A stretch of DNA of 64,000 nt, from assembly GCA_021229015.1 (NCBI GenBank), contig CM037789.1, positions 42,134,926 through 42,198,925 on the forward strand, read 5' to 3'. The notes below the pieces were generated by a model. It saw only the letters and a list, made by a program, of their open reading frames with translations. It had not been told where the DNA came from and did not search any database. The position numbers and the translations under genes are program-made. Every line of letters begins with the position of its first letter. The first letter of the stretch is position 1. This stretch comes from Solen grandis. Lineage: Eukaryota > Mollusca > Bivalvia > Adapedonta > Solenidae. Of the stretch, positions 1-11,419 are shown in pieces.

Positions 1-409
1 AAAAACAACAAAAAAAACATTTTTTTCCAATGATATGTGGATTTTTCTGCCAACAAAATAATCGCCTTATATCACACCGAACCAAATCGTTTTCACGGAA
101 TTGAATTTAAAAGTTGCTTTATTATATTGATATAATAACATTATTTTAAATTAACCTGCATACAATTATAACCGCTCAGAGAAAATGCCATTTACTTGTG
201 CATCGGCACAGAACATATACTTAAGTTCGACCTTAATATGAACAGCTCATCGTCATATAAATACGATATATGCATTATTTATTGTTTGCATACATGACAT
301 GCAATTAACCATAAAAATACATACCTAATTACAATGTCACGATAATACCGTATGGCAAATAGAAGGGTAAATCTACAGTATCATTAACCTAGAATACACT
401 CTAAATAAT

Positions 410-580
410 TAATTCTGAGGTAAATGTATTTTCCAATTAATCTTAATAAACTAAGATATGCTGCACATTTTTATGACAATACCAGTATATTAGTGTAAAT
501 TATTCTAAGGTTTATGTCTTTTTCAATTTAATCTTAGTAAACTAAATATACATATTCTTATGACTTTACCAGGACACCAT
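410..580. repeat. short imperfect tandem duplication in M13 intron
   Basis: Two successive copies of about 90 bases, each starting ATTCT[G/A]AGG and containing CAATT[A]ATCTTA[A/G]TAAACTAA, then TTTATGAC or CTTATGAC and a shared ACCAG. The second copy ends beside the exon donor at 583. The remaining sequence from 1 to 410 is plain AT-rich intron with no recognisable element. Confidence 0.55.
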
Positions 581-582
581 AC

Positions 583-833
583 CTTTATAATATTCTTATC
601 CGGATTTCTCTCATCCGGACCGACTGTCAGTTGGAACAAGGGCCAAGTTGAGATCTTATGTGCCTCAAGCAAAACCGATTGTAAATTAAACGACTGGCCG
701 GACTTTGATATGTTGCTAAGAAGTGATTTGAAGTCATTCAGAGTAGTCCCTCTTTGCGCTCGGCTTTCTTCCATACAGCTCTTATAGAATGTCTTCACAT
801 TTCCCTGCGCTGTGCCGATCATCTTGCGTGACT
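583..833 (-). CDS. M13 metallopeptidase (neprilysin/ECE-like), third visible exon
   Basis: This exon encodes 83 codons that continue the ectodomain of a type II membrane zinc peptidase. Acceptor TTACAG lies just 5' of base 833 and donor AAG|GTATGG follows base 583. Two leading bases complete the phase-1 codon left by the upstream exon, and the exon ends in phase 0. It reads through VKTFYKSCM, matching the conserved [F/Y]Y.SCM motif of the M13 N-terminal domain. It then gives a helical segment (NDFKSLLSNISKSG), where family members have a helix-turn, followed by KISTWPLFQLTVGPDERN. The downstream exons with the HExxH and ExxxD zinc site are outside the window to the left, so activity cannot be judged. 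Identity as M13 is firm; assignment to neprilysin, ECE or an invertebrate-specific branch is not possible from this part. Confidence 0.88.
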
Positions 834-1297
834 CTGTAACATCAACGCTGCCATTAACTCAGTGTAACAAAATAAGTAAACGAAGCGTGGTTAAGCAAAT
901 GGTTTAATGACTTCGACATCTTCTTGTAAAAACGTACATGGCAGAATGCGAAATTGCTTACCAAAGGAAGTTTAATGCATAGTTGAAATAACGTGTCTTA
1001 TCTGCACATAAACGTACTTAACCTTTTCGTGATTTACCATGAAAATCAAGTGAACATATAAGATAAAGAGTTTATCATTTAATCAATAAAGACTTGATTT
1101 AATAGAATAACATAGGCTTAATGCTTATTTTTCAGTAATAGGGATATGAGAAAACTGCAGAAGACAGAAGGAGAGAATGAAAGAAGAAGAAAAGGAGAAG
1201 AAGAGTGGAGTCTAACAGAAAAAAAGATTTTCACATAAGTAACATTTAAGAGTTGAACACTCAAAATATGCTATAGCTTCAGCTGCATTGTAATTAC

Positions 1298-1507
1298 CTA
1301 TAAAGTTTTTCAGCATGTACAAGTTTTTGTACGACAGCTCTTGAAACCTGTCCCAGACCGGGTAGCCTGGGGGTATTGGGGTTTCCTTGAGCCAGCCACC
1401 ACATGCGTACTGGTGGAAATCCTCACAGGGGTTGGCCTTGGGGTCCATGGCACCGATTATAGAGCTGGCTGCTCGCAGACACTCCTTCGAATTACATACT
1501 TTAGGCA
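1298..1507 (-). CDS. M13 metallopeptidase (neprilysin/ECE-like), second visible exon
   Basis: This 210-nt exon has acceptor TTCCAG at 1508-1513 and donor ATAG|GTAATT after base 1298. Phase 1 on both sides joins exactly with the exons at 2000-2207 and 583-833. It encodes the diagnostic start of the M13 ectodomain: VCNSKECLRAASSIIGAMDP, then a conserved PCEDFHQYACGGW block, then LKNFI. Established family knowledge: these cysteines form disulfides and the block sits just outside the membrane in neprilysin, ECE-1 and Kell. The encoded protein should be a surface ectopeptidase that degrades or matures small peptides, with substrate unknown. Confidence 0.93.
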
Positions 1508-1584
1508 CTGGAATAATAATAAAGAATGTAGTCTTATATCTTAAGCTATGGGGACTAACCAATTTACTTACACATACATCGGAC

Positions 1585-1685
1585 ACGTAAAAGGGGTCTT
1601 TTTGCAAAATGAGCTAGGGTATCGAACTCGGACTCCCTTGTATCCAACTACTGCCTCTTCCGCTGCTGTCTCTCAAGCAAAAAAA
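1585..1685 (-). mobile_element. tRNA-headed SINE fragment (family D) in M13 intron
   Basis: On the minus strand the sequence reads GAGTTCGATACCCTAGCTCA, a Pol III B-box-like stretch, followed by TTTTGCAAAAAGACCCCTTT. The same block occurs in plus orientation around 29020-29070, so it is a dispersed family and not a host tRNA. Only the B-box side is recognisable. Confidence 0.5.
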
Positions 1686-1999
1686 ACAAAAAAACGAACG
1701 ATTACGTGGTATATCCTTGAACTTAAGGTCCAAAGTATGGTAATTATAATAAAAAAAAATGATTGCTAGCTTTTACAATAAAAGAAAGAAAGTAATGGGT
1801 ATTTTTACAAGCAAGCAAACAAACAAACAATTTAACATTGAAACATATTTTTATGTATAACTGTGTAAAACAAATCCATGAATTACGTGCTTTTCCATAA
1901 CTTTGATCTGCACAAATACATATACCGACGGTCCCAAAGTCTATTACGTCATCCCTTAAGGGCGACCAAATAACAAGAAAACGGTCCTATACAAAATAC

Positions 2000-2207
2000 C
2001 TGGAGGATCTTTCTTCTGCCCCAGTCTGACGGCTAGAACTAAGATGACGACAAGGCAAACCACGCTGAAACCTATCAACGTCTTCTCGACCAGGGTACAC
2101 GGCCGGCGACGTCGGCAGGCGTCACAGTTGATTACCGGTTCGTCGTCGTATTCCAGCATATCTTCCTCGGACCCGGTACGACTGGCGGAAAAAGGTGCTT
2201 CTTGCAT
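2000..2207 (-). CDS. M13 metallopeptidase (neprilysin/ECE-like), exon with cytosolic tail and transmembrane anchor
   Basis: This exon encodes about 69 residues. An acidic cytosolic tail (EEDMLEYDDEP) is followed by a cysteine/arginine cluster (CDACRRRRPC), then one hydrophobic segment (TLIGFSVVCLVVILVLAV, about residues 44-61). After that it reads KKDPP and donor CCAG|GTATTT. This is the type II signal-anchor layout of M13 peptidases. The ATG at 2207 is directly preceded by a consensus acceptor (TTTACCTTCAG). Either an untranslated exon lies upstream or the true start is in an earlier exon, as in ECE-1, which has alternative 5' exons. The splice phase to the next exon is 1 and fits. The CDAC...C pair next to the membrane could be palmitoylated (inference). 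Confidence 0.85.
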
Positions 2208-2229
2208 CTGAAGGTAAAGGTACAGTATT

Positions 2230-5200
2230 ACACAGTGACTGATTCAAGTCCGTGTCCCTCTCGCTAAAGGGTCTTGAGTAATACATAATGGCGGGAAAAG
2301 AAAGCTGTTTTCAATAGCTAATTATTAACCTATACTGCGATAAATGCATTAACTGGGCTTGTCCTTTGTACATTTTGGACTGCACCATTACTTGCTTATG
2401 GGCATGCTTGCTAAAAATTTATTGAATGAAGAGGGTACAGTGCAGACCATGATCAGACTGCACGGACACGGGACTTTCAACTGAACAGTCCCGTCTGAGA
2501 GGAATTATATTTTCAGCCCGTTATTCGTCCCCAGCTCAATAAACATTGATAAATGTCTCGATCGGAACCTGAAAATGAGTAATTAATGGACGTTGCGGAA
2601 ACGGGATACGTATCGACGAATGTTACAGTCGGTGAGCAGATATGGTAGCCTATAAAAGTCACAATTTCAAAGTTTAAGGTCAATCTATAATTAATATACC
2701 AAACAACGACCAACAAAACTGGTATGCTTCAATATACATTCCATGATATAAACAGCGAAACCGTTCTACACATTTTGTCACTAAATTCTGATAGGAAAAA
2801 CAATTATATTGCTAAGTTCATTTCAAAGCTTTTTATTTCAAACGGAATTTACTCACAAATGCATTATACGTACATTTTAAAATATTATTAAAATAAATTG
2901 AAAAACATGTATGAATAACTTGTTTTTAAATCAAACAAAACATTTATTGAATGTGCAAATTCAATTTTCATTTTATGATGTTTTGATACATGTTATAATA
3001 TTGCAGCGATATCCTTTATAAAGTATTGACAGAAATGATAACGTGCTACTTTCTTATTGTACTGAAATAATATTTTAAATAATAAACTGACTGAGAACTC
3101 TACATGTGTTTGATTTGCAAAGGTATCTTACAAGTCTTTTTCGTGTATTACTTTCTGCCTTTAATGATCTGTCTTTGTCTTTAATTATCTGGAACCAGAC
3201 TTGCATTTCATGTAAACCTGAAGTTACGTTTTATTTATTTTCATGAGGATAAAAGGTGCAATTTATCTATAGAACGTAGCTTGCATTTTATTTGAGGTTG
3301 AACATTTATTTGGTTCATCTTGAGATACGTTGATATTTATTCGATGATAAAGTCACATTTAATCCAGAGCTTAATTTGTATTTATCTGGAACAATTCTTT
3401 TCTTCTTCTTAATTTCAAAAAAACATTTTATCTTGAACTAAGCCTTCCAATTAGATGAAGCACAGGTCGTATTGCACGCAACGTGTCAGAGGAGCCCAAG
3501 CTGAAAGCTTTTCAACGATTAATACTTAATGTATTATATTTGTTTCGGGTTTAAAAACCTGAATTTCAGCAGGACTATTAAGATTTTACAGAGAAAGGAA
3601 ATTTGTATTCTTGTATTAGTTGAATGAATTGTTATTATTGTATCGTTGTCTATATTTATCGAGAGAGGGGCATTATTAAAGGATTGAATTCCACATTTTG
3701 ATGGGTTCATCGTGGATTGAACAATAATAGAGCTGTTAAATGTGAATTGAGTCCAAAAATGTTTCAAAAATAAAAATGTTTAAGGACAGAAGCCTCTTTA
3801 CATTGTGAACGCAGATAAAATTACACACAATACATTCGCTTAAATTCAAACAATCGATAACAGGATACGGATGCCAACTGCCAACGCCCTTTTTTTAAGG
3901 GTAGATGAATTTGGTAAAAATGTACCTAAGAGTTATGGCTCTTGATTGGAATATAGCCCTTGTGATAGTAAACAAGTATGTGAAGTTTTATGACAAAGGT
4001 TTAATACATGTAATTTAGAAGACATGGAAAAAGTTAAAGTTTTTTTTTTTTTCACAAGGCTTACTCCAACGATAACGTCAAGTACGACACCAGAGTGACG
4101 ACATTTTAAAAATAGACGAGCTAATTAAATGATTCGATATCTCGTACCAAATAAGGTGCATTCGTCAAAATATCGGTAATAATCCAAGTGACAAGTATTA
4201 ATATTAATGTCAAAAATAACATTAAATACGAGTTAAAAATATCTACTAAAATACTTGTCATTTATATAATGGGGCACGACGTTTCGAAAAGAAAATTTCA
4301 GAAATTTGAAACGCGCTAATTAAAATAATGAGTTCTGAAATTAAATATATTCCCCTGCAAAAATATTAGCCTCGAACGGAAGTCATCGATTTTCATTTTC
4401 GCCCTTCCATAAAACTAAACGATTAAGTGTAAGCACGTCGAACTTAATGATTTCTAACTTCAGAAAAAAAATGCTTTGTTGTTGGGAATTTCCCAGTTGC
4501 GTGACGAATAAGTTTGCTTATGTATAATATTAATGAAGCCTTCTTTCCGTGAATGGTAAAATCGATCTTTAACTGCATATGATTTTTTATGCGAATTTAT
4601 TACTCGCAATAGTGTTAGTAGTTTTAGTGAAAGGAAACAATATATATCTAAGACTGTAGTTGCTAAAGATAAATAACAAGAGCACTGCATGCAGATGATA
4701 ACGATCGTCTGTTGTTGTCTTAAGTAAAAAAAAAAGAAAGAAAAGATAAATGAAAGAGGGTTAAATTTGGTCAAAATGCATATAAGAGTTACGGCTCTTG
4801 GTGAAAATGCATATAAGAGTTACGGCTCTTGGTGAAAATGCATATAAGAGTTACGGCTCTTGGTGAAAATGAAGCTTTTGTGATAGCGAACAAGTATGTG
4901 AAATTTGATGACAGGAGTCTTAATAGTTTTGAAATTATGACCATTGTTAAATTTTTCACGACGACTACGCCGCCAACGACGACGACGACGACAACACCAG
5001 AGTGATGACAATATACTCTGATTTTTTTTTCTTTGAAAAACAGCTGAGCTAAATATTTAAGTAGAAACAACAAACTACAGCGAAATTGTAACCACCAAAA
5101 TTATTCATGCAGATAATCGTATAACGGTTGCAAGAAAACAAAAATTACAAGAAAAAGATCAATTAAACTACATGTAGATGTAACAGTTATGAATTACATA

Positions 5201-5830
5201 TGGAAAGATACATTCTGATTTCTTCCATTAGATGTGGCATGTTGACACAGTGAAACGATGGGGAAAAAAAGCAACAAACAATTGCCGTTTACGTTTTTCG
5301 AGAGAGGCTTTGTTTCTGATCATGAATTTTCGCCTAAAAGTTTCGAAACAAACACAGTAATTTTTTTTTGTTGCTGTTGTTTTCTCTTTTTTTTTTAATC
5401 AACATTTTGCCCCGCTAACACTCCATACAACTTAGCACAAATCAACAACCATATTAATGGAATAATGATTTCTCAAACATGATTAAAATCTTTATAACAT
5501 TTGAGTCAATACTCAATATCTTTGTTATTTTCCTTTTCCATTATCATACCTGAGTTTAAATTGTGAAATTAAATTAAAGAAAAATATTACGAAGAAAAGT
5601 TTATTTATTGTTTATTTTGCAAAAAAAAAATCAATTGCTTTCTCTTATAACAATATTCAGCTCTTGATTTTCAGATAAACTTAATTTAATCAGTTTAAGT
5701 TCGTGAAGCAAAAATAACAAATAAATGCATGTTAACTGTGTTAATAACAACATGCAAAAGGTAAGCATAGCATGCTATTACTTGTCTTGTTTATTTTCAA
5801 AATAAAGCATTTCCGGTCCCGACACGAACA
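2230..5830. other. gene-poor interval upstream of the M13 exon
   Basis: AT-rich sequence with no coding exon I can support. It holds two copies of one degenerate repeat. Copy one is 3888-4115 (...AAGAGTTATGGCTCTTG... to ...CACCAGAGTGACGAC). Copy two is 4765-5015, with the same order of motifs: AAGAGTTACGGCTCTTG, CTTTTGTGATAG, AACAAGTATGTGAA, CACCAGAGTGATGAC. The rest (2230-3880 and 5020-5830) is unremarkable apart from A/T homopolymers. Confidence 0.55.
4771..4870. repeat. 31-bp tandem repeat, three units
   Basis: Three almost identical 31-bp units beginning AAAATGCATATAAGAGTTAC and continuing GGCTCTTGGTG. They sit inside the second copy of the dispersed repeat described for 4765-5015. The homologous repeat at 3888 has one related unit only, so the amplification is local. 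Confidence 0.85.
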
Positions 5831-5839
5831 CTATCGTTG

Positions 5840-6050
5840 AGAGGGTTGATCCAAAAGTTAAGAGACTCACACGATAATTTGAAAAAGAAATAAACGATTA
5901 ACTATGAAATTATTTCTACAAATGTAATGACATATTTCCTTACAAACATGAATGGAAAATATATTATACATGAATATAACGTGTTTATACGAAATTACAG
6001 TCTCCTTTGAAATTATTGGCGTTGTCTCAAAATTTTTGGATCAACCCTCG
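5840..6050. mobile_element. mariner-like miniature foldback element
   Basis: Terminal inverted repeats of about 26 bases: left GAGGGTTGATCCAAAAGTTA (5841 on), right the reverse complement of GAGGGTTGATCCAAAAATTT ending at 6049. The right end is CCCTCG|TA, as expected for a TA target site; the left TA is degraded. No ORF lies inside. The (C)GAGGGTTGATCCAAAA terminus resembles Tc1/mariner ends. Confidence 0.75.
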
Positions 6051-6155
6051 TACAAATAAACTGAATATATATTTTTTATACGATAATCCGAAAGTTACAT
6101 ATAACTGGAGTATAAGGATACTAAAAGTGTCTGGATAAGAATATAATGTTAGTAT

Positions 6156-6330
6156 TTAATGTAATCCATCCATCATTAAATTGTGATCATGATCCATCAT
6201 AGGAATTTTATAGAAAATGCAAGCCTTTATAGACCTATAACTTCAAGTTAATGAAGGCTTACATCTGTTCTGTCTTTTTAAGCACTTGAGAGACCATGAT
6301 TAATATTTAATGATGGATGGGTTACCTTAA
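6156..6330. mobile_element. TTAA-flanked miniature element, copy 1
   Basis: Nearly palindromic element flanked by TTAA at 6156-6159 and 6327-6330. The ends are GTAATCCATCCATCATTAAA (left) and TTTAATGATGGATGGGTTAC (right). The middle holds AATGCAAGCCTTTATAGACC and a complementary AATGAAGGCTTACAT. Homologous copies are at 37194-37393 and 59544-59744. Confidence 0.8.
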
Positions 6331-6707
6331 GGTTAATGACGTTAGGCTGAACAGTTTGACAAGGATTTGAGAAGGGGTCTTTTTCCGCCCATTACCAAAA
6401 AACGAAAGAAACATGAAGATCAGCACCTGGTCATGGTGTCCACGAAACGAGTCATACGTGGGGTTTTTCAGATATTCTATGAGGTCTTTCTCTGAGTTTC
6501 TCCTTGATTCCTATAACATGTTTTGTAATGCCACTGATATATTAAATAAGCATAATATATTTAAAAATATAATGCAAATAAAATAAATGAGAAATAAACA
6601 AAACATCATGCAAACTTCAGCAACGTAAACATTTGATTATCAAAATAAATGTAATAAGCAAAGCAACAAAATGTCATTTAATGGATATACATGTGCAAGA
6701 ACTAGTT

Positions 6708-6712
<5 letters not shown>

Positions 6713-6743
<31 letters not shown>
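6713..6743. repeat. (CT)n microsatellite
   Basis: An uninterrupted CT run of about 30 bases, immediately 5' of a SINE target-site duplication. Confidence 0.95.
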
Positions 6744-6746
<3 letters not shown>

Positions 6747-6755
6747 GCATGATGA

Positions 6756-7011
6756 GGGGGCCTCCGCGGCCGAGAGGGTAAAGTCGCTGACTTTAACACT
6801 CACTTAGCCCCTCACCTCGTGGGTTTGAATCCCGGCAGGGTCATTCAGATTTTCATGTGAGTAAGCCTTTCAGCTGGTTTGTGGTAGGTCGGTGGTTCTG
6901 CCCGGATGCCTCCGTGCATTCGGGGTCTTCCTCCACCTGTAATTAGCTGGACGTCGCTATATGACTGAAATACTGTCGAAGCGACGGTAAACAAAAATAG
7001 TCATGTCAAGT
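6756..7011 (+). mobile_element. tRNA-headed SINE, family A, full length
   Basis: A 5' head GCCTCCGCGGCCGAGAGGGT (A-box) and GTGGGTTTGAATCCC (B-box) resemble a class II (Leu/Ser-like) tRNA. The body contains CAGCTGGTTTGTGGTAGGTC and CACCTGTAATTAGCTGGACG. The 3' domain reads TGACTGAAATACTGTCGAAG and ends CGACGGTAAAC plus a short tail. Target-site duplication CAAT[G/A]CATGATGA at 6743-6755 and 7012-7024. The element depends on LINE machinery and encodes no protein. Confidence 0.9.
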
Positions 7012-7024
7012 CAATACATGATGA

Positions 7025-7670
7025 ATGTGCACTAAAATAATGATACTACAGCACATATAAATACACAGATTGAATACAATTCATACACATAATAAACACT
7101 GCTTTAAATATAAACATTATTTAAAGAAATATTTGCATTGGTATTTACAATAACATTTTTGGAGGGTTTCATCCATATATACTCAGTTGCACAAACATCA
7201 AACAAAGATATTGATTGGTACTGGATTTTTACGTCCCATCTTTACAATTTTGGTCATTTAGAGACTTTTTTTTGGGGGGGGAGGGGGGGGGGGGTAACGA
7301 CAGTGCTCGAACTCGCTACCGAGAAAATAAGAATTTAACCACACCATATATGTTATCCTTATAATGATCAACTGCTCACTGCTAGAAGAGATACATCGTT
7401 AGCAGACTGCTTTGCTTGATAACAGAATTGATTCTACTTGTTTTCAAAAGCGTTTGTCATAAACCTCGCCATAAATCCTACCGTAAATGTTTAAAACCTT
7501 TCAGCGCGCAACAAGGGTACATAACACTAATAATTTCGTGTTATGGAACCTGACAGCTATTGAGCTTTTAGACTACCTCACTATGGTTATTTACAATTAT
7601 GTATGTTTGTGGGTATGTGGCTTTTCTTGGCATGGTGTCATTTGCGAAAGATAAGTGCATTTGCCGAACA
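7025..7670. other. no gene seen
   Basis: AT-rich sequence with a poly-G run at 7275-7292. No supported coding, RNA or mobile feature. Confidence 0.5.
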
Positions 7671-7671
7671 T

Positions 7672-7935
7672 AAAGTCTACGTGAAACAGATATACATGTA
7701 TATTGTGCGGCCACACTGCTCTATCACGCCGCAGACATGTGATATGATATCATACCCAGCCATATTATCCTAATATTGGACCAACCAGTCCGGGAACTAC
7801 CGCTATATTTTGAGCATCAAGCAAGAGAGCAAAACCAGTACCATTTTCTATGACTTTGGTATGTCGCGGCCGGGTAACGAACCTTCCGCTCCCGAGGCTA
7901 ACGTTATTACCACTAGACCATATAGGACGGTAAAC
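7672..7935 (-). mobile_element. SINE, family B, degraded
   Basis: Shares with the intact B copy at 26810 the order GACAGATATA, CCACACTGC, GACATGTG..ATGATA, CCAACCAGTCC, GACTTTGGTATGTCGCGGCC and a degraded tRNA-like head near 7915. The 3' core is lost at the left edge. Confidence 0.7.
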
Positions 7936-8499
7936 TGAATACCGCGTTTCTTTTTCTAAAACAATAACAATACGGATCACGCCAGATTTAGTGGCGTCTG
8001 CTCGTAGTTCAACAGATTATCAGCTCAAAGACCCTGGCTATCACATTAATCTTTGAATTAATTATGACGAAATAATGAATTGGTCGTAAACATTCATCCC
8101 ACGGCACCAATATGCAACAATAAAAATGCTATTCAAGCATGTCAGGGCAATGGCAGACATGTCACAACGCGCATAACATTGTTGAATAAACGGGTCGTGG
8201 CAATATCACAAAATAGGGTAAAATATGTCATGCTTTTTTTCGGTGGCAGCTGTTTACTTTTGCTTCTGACCCAGACTTTTCACCGGATTATGACCTAAAA
8301 TTTATTTCTAAGCGCACCTGCTTAAGGTAGTGTTCTCATTGGCTGAAATTCCAGGCTGGTTCATTTACTTTTCACAAATATAACTGGACATGAAAACTTT
8401 GCAAAATCAGAGATGCAGACTGTTTGCTATGAAGCGACACTGGACTTACCAGTAAATTTTATCTTACGGTACAGGTAGTGACTTAGCATGCCCCAGAAT

Positions 8500-8810
8500 A
8501 TCTTTTTTTTCGGCGTAGCTGTATAATTTCGATTTCAACTCGCATCTTAAACCAATCAAATGTACGCTAACAGCGGTAAATAATTCTAAGCTGAATAAAA
8601 GGACTCCTATTATTGGTTAACGCATCGTTATGGACTATAAAATTACTGTAAATAAGGGGTGCAGCTTGTATATATCATTCAGCTTGGTGTTATTACTTTT
8701 CTTTTTGATGTAAACATGAACGTGATTTCAGTAAGTTAAATACAATCCTTTTCCATCAATTGAGGAATGCTACTTTGTGAAAATGATTTAAAACAACAAA
8801 AAAGAATCCA
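8500..8810 (+). repeat. promoter-like dispersed repeat, copy 1
   Basis: Shares a co-linear string of motifs with 38726-38995: TTTTTCGGCGTA, AACCAATCAAATGT, TTGTATATAT, TAAACATGAA, GGAATGCT and ATGATTTAAAACAAC. The copy contains CCAAT-type boxes (ACCAATCA, ATTGGTTAA), a TATA-like GTATATAT, and ATG..CAGTAAGT that could be a short first exon with a donor. No continuing ORF follows. It may be a duplicated gene promoter or an unclassified repeat. Confidence 0.45.
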
Positions 8811-9097
8811 CAATGTTATGACATGAAACCCCTTAATTACTATGTATATTGAATTCTTCCAGCCTGCCGAGATGCTCTCATTGAAAATTAATTCGCCAAA
8901 ACCAAAACAACTAATAACGCTTTTATATCATAATTGTCATATGAAATAATGATATGAAAAAATATCAAACAAACCTATTTACAGATATATTTTTTTTGTA
9001 TTACCGTCTATAAATAAGTATATTTCATAGAAAAAATACTGAACTATTTCTAGAGCGTACTAAATTTGTTGTGCGTCGGTCTTTCGCGCGCTTTTCC

Positions 9098-9122
9098 CGG
9101 GAATGTTCTAGAAGACTGGAAA
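9098..9122 (+). promoter_or_regulatory. heat-shock-element-like motif
   Basis: CGGGAATGTTCTAGAAG followed by ACTGGAA: three head-to-tail inverted nGAAn units (GAA-TG-TTC-TA-GAA), the canonical HSF trimer site, with a fourth imperfect unit. No heat-shock coding sequence is visible within several kb, so function is unproven. Confidence 0.45.
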
Positions 9123-9555
9123 TCTCGTCTTTCTTTCATCCTACGCCGAATATCTTTTTTAAAGATATTTCTTGTTTTCTTTTTTTTTTTAAATACTCTT
9201 ATTTATCATCACATCTTTAATATTTCCGTCTTTTGGTGACTCAGTTTGAGATTAACAAAGTGTTGTGCTCTTTAATAGCATACCGTAGAAATGTCTCTTT
9301 TTGGATGGACTTTTTTTTTATTTACACAGTTGGTAACAGAGAAATACCTTCAGGATGTGCGGGGCTGGGGCCCTTTGAAACCTGGTTGGGACACACCTGT
9401 TGATCTCTTTGCCGACTGACCATTCCAAAGCACTAAATGTTGGCATTTCTCTATTTTGTGTAAATTCATGTTTCCGAGGTGTTCGTCCATTTAATTGCAC
9501 CTCCTTCTTGGTAAATTCGTTCTTGTATATGTTGAATTTTGATTTTTCCTTATGT

Positions 9556-9756
9556 TACTTAATTCCAAGCAGGGTCGCATTATCACGACATCGGGCTTAC
9601 CAGTTCGGAGAATAACTTAAATCTATGCAGACTCTCTGAACTGGCAGCTATCAGTTACTATACCATTTTTCACGACTTTGGTATGTCCAGACCAAGGCTC
9701 AAACTCTTATCCTCCCGCTCCGAAAGCAGAAGCTCTGATCACTCAACCAAATGGAA
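9556..9756 (-). mobile_element. SINE, family B, strongly degraded
   Basis: Retains GGGTCGCATTATCACGACAT, TATACCATTTTTCACGACTT, TGGTATGTC and a decayed tRNA-like head (CTCCGAAAGCAGAAGCTCTG). The head lies at the right, giving minus orientation. Confidence 0.55.
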
Positions 9757-10404
9757 CGTTAAAACCGGCAAGAAAAGTACAAAAAAAGATTGCTTGCCTG
9801 TGACACAGTTTTAAGAAAACGCGTATTTCTGCGATTTTTTTTGTAAACGAATTTTGTATAAATAGGGATGGTGCCTAAAGCACACATTTTCACGTACATT
9901 TATGCACTTGTTAAGGGAATAATTCTTTATTCACGTGCTGGAAAACCTCCCCAGGGAAGTAAAACATCCAGCGGTAAAAAAGAAAAGTGTGGAGAAAAGT
10001 GCATTTAAAGTATTTTGTGGGGGAATAATTTTTAACATTCTGCAAGGAAAAATATGTCACCGACAGCTTTCGTTGCATACTTATTTGTTTGTATTATTTT
10101 CGATGTTTATTGTTTTGTTCAATTTCTAAGCTGATGTATCTTGATTTTCATTATTGAGTCTGAAATGCACCTGATCCGCTCGGCACTTTTATGTTTGTGA
10201 CCTCACTGCTGTAGAGAATAGTTCCAGTTATCACGTCGTTAACGCTGTAATAACTCTCTAGCCTTTTGTATAAACAATGAACAAATGAAATTAACATAAT
10301 AAATACAGATGCACGGAGAGACAAACACATGAGATGATGAAGTAGAAAATAACATCCATCTATACATAACATGTACATATAAACAATCATACGTATAATT
10401 CATA

Positions 10405-10545
10405 TTGGTCCTTTCCGACCATTCCTGGTTTGGACCAGTACTTAGCGCCTGGAAAGTTCATGAGAAATCCTTGCCCCCAACGGGGTTCGAACCCACAACA
10501 TCGGATCTGCAGCAAGGTATGTTACCACTGGATTTCGGCGCCCTT
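10405..10545 (-). mobile_element. tRNA-headed SINE fragment, family C
   Basis: Minus-strand head GGCGCCGAAATCCAGTGGTA and B-box GGGTTCGAACCC, with a body motif whose complement is TGGACCAGTACTTAGCGCCT. Related copies at 14360-14492 and 20530-20655. Confidence 0.65.
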
Positions 10546-11224
10546 ATATACATGGGCATAAATGACTGGATAGGAGAAATGGACGGATTGACATACAGAC
10601 AGCTTGATGGGTAGTTTGGTGGATGTTAAGACAGACGGATGGACAGTCTGACAGGATCAATAGATATATTTTCTTTTTCATTTTTGCTTTTTTTGTCTTT
10701 AAATATTTGATATTGAATTATTTTACAAATACTGAAAAGTACAAAATTTGTTCTACGGAAAGAAAATAATGTCATCTCTTGAACCCATATGCCGATTCTG
10801 TTACCGCTATATGAGAAATCCAATTCGGTTAGAAAGTACAGCCCAGTTTACCTCTGTTTCCTATTCAAACGCAATCTGAATTAAGCTCCATACTGTTCTT
10901 GTGTTTCATGCCCATTAATGAGTTGACTAACGCTGGATTGATCAATCAAATCAATCACTCGAACAGAGTTGGACAGGTCATAGTGTGACCCTACGCATCC
11001 AATAGCTTAGGGATACAAGCATCGGAAATAGCATTGACCACGGCTATATCTGTTCATTACTAGGAGAACCAAATCATTGACTTTTTTCCAACATCTTCTG
11101 TGGTCTTTCGTCATGAAGCACGGAGCAGCTTAAATAACCAGCTGCCCGCCTGCGTGGTATATCAGATACGTGCAGGGAGCAATTAATAACCAGTTTCAAA
11201 TAAATGATCACGTCAGAACGGAAC

Positions 11225-11412
11225 TTAACGATCCCGATGGGCGAATGGTCATGTCGGAAACTCGAAAACGGGAGGTCGTGCGTTAGATGCACGACTGCAA
11301 CCTTTGCACGGTGTTTGGCACAGACGGGTCGATCCAAAGCTGGTTTGGCCCGACGCCGGGATAATGTGACTTGGTGTGGCATCATGCCACTAGTCTACAG
11401 TATAATACCTGC
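11225..11412 (+). mobile_element. SINE, family B, 3' truncated
   Basis: Plus-strand tRNA-like head (GATGGGCGAATGGTCATGTC, GGGAGGTCGTGCGTTAGAT), then CTGGTTTGGCCCGACGCCGG and GATAATGTGACTTGGTGTGG and CATCATGCCAC. The terminal conserved domain is missing. Confidence 0.65.
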
Positions 11413-11419
11413 TTGTTAA

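Noticed and set aside
4789..5073. Minus-strand ORF with valine/arginine runs
   Set aside because: Product of CGA-rich simple sequence and the 31-bp tandem repeat.
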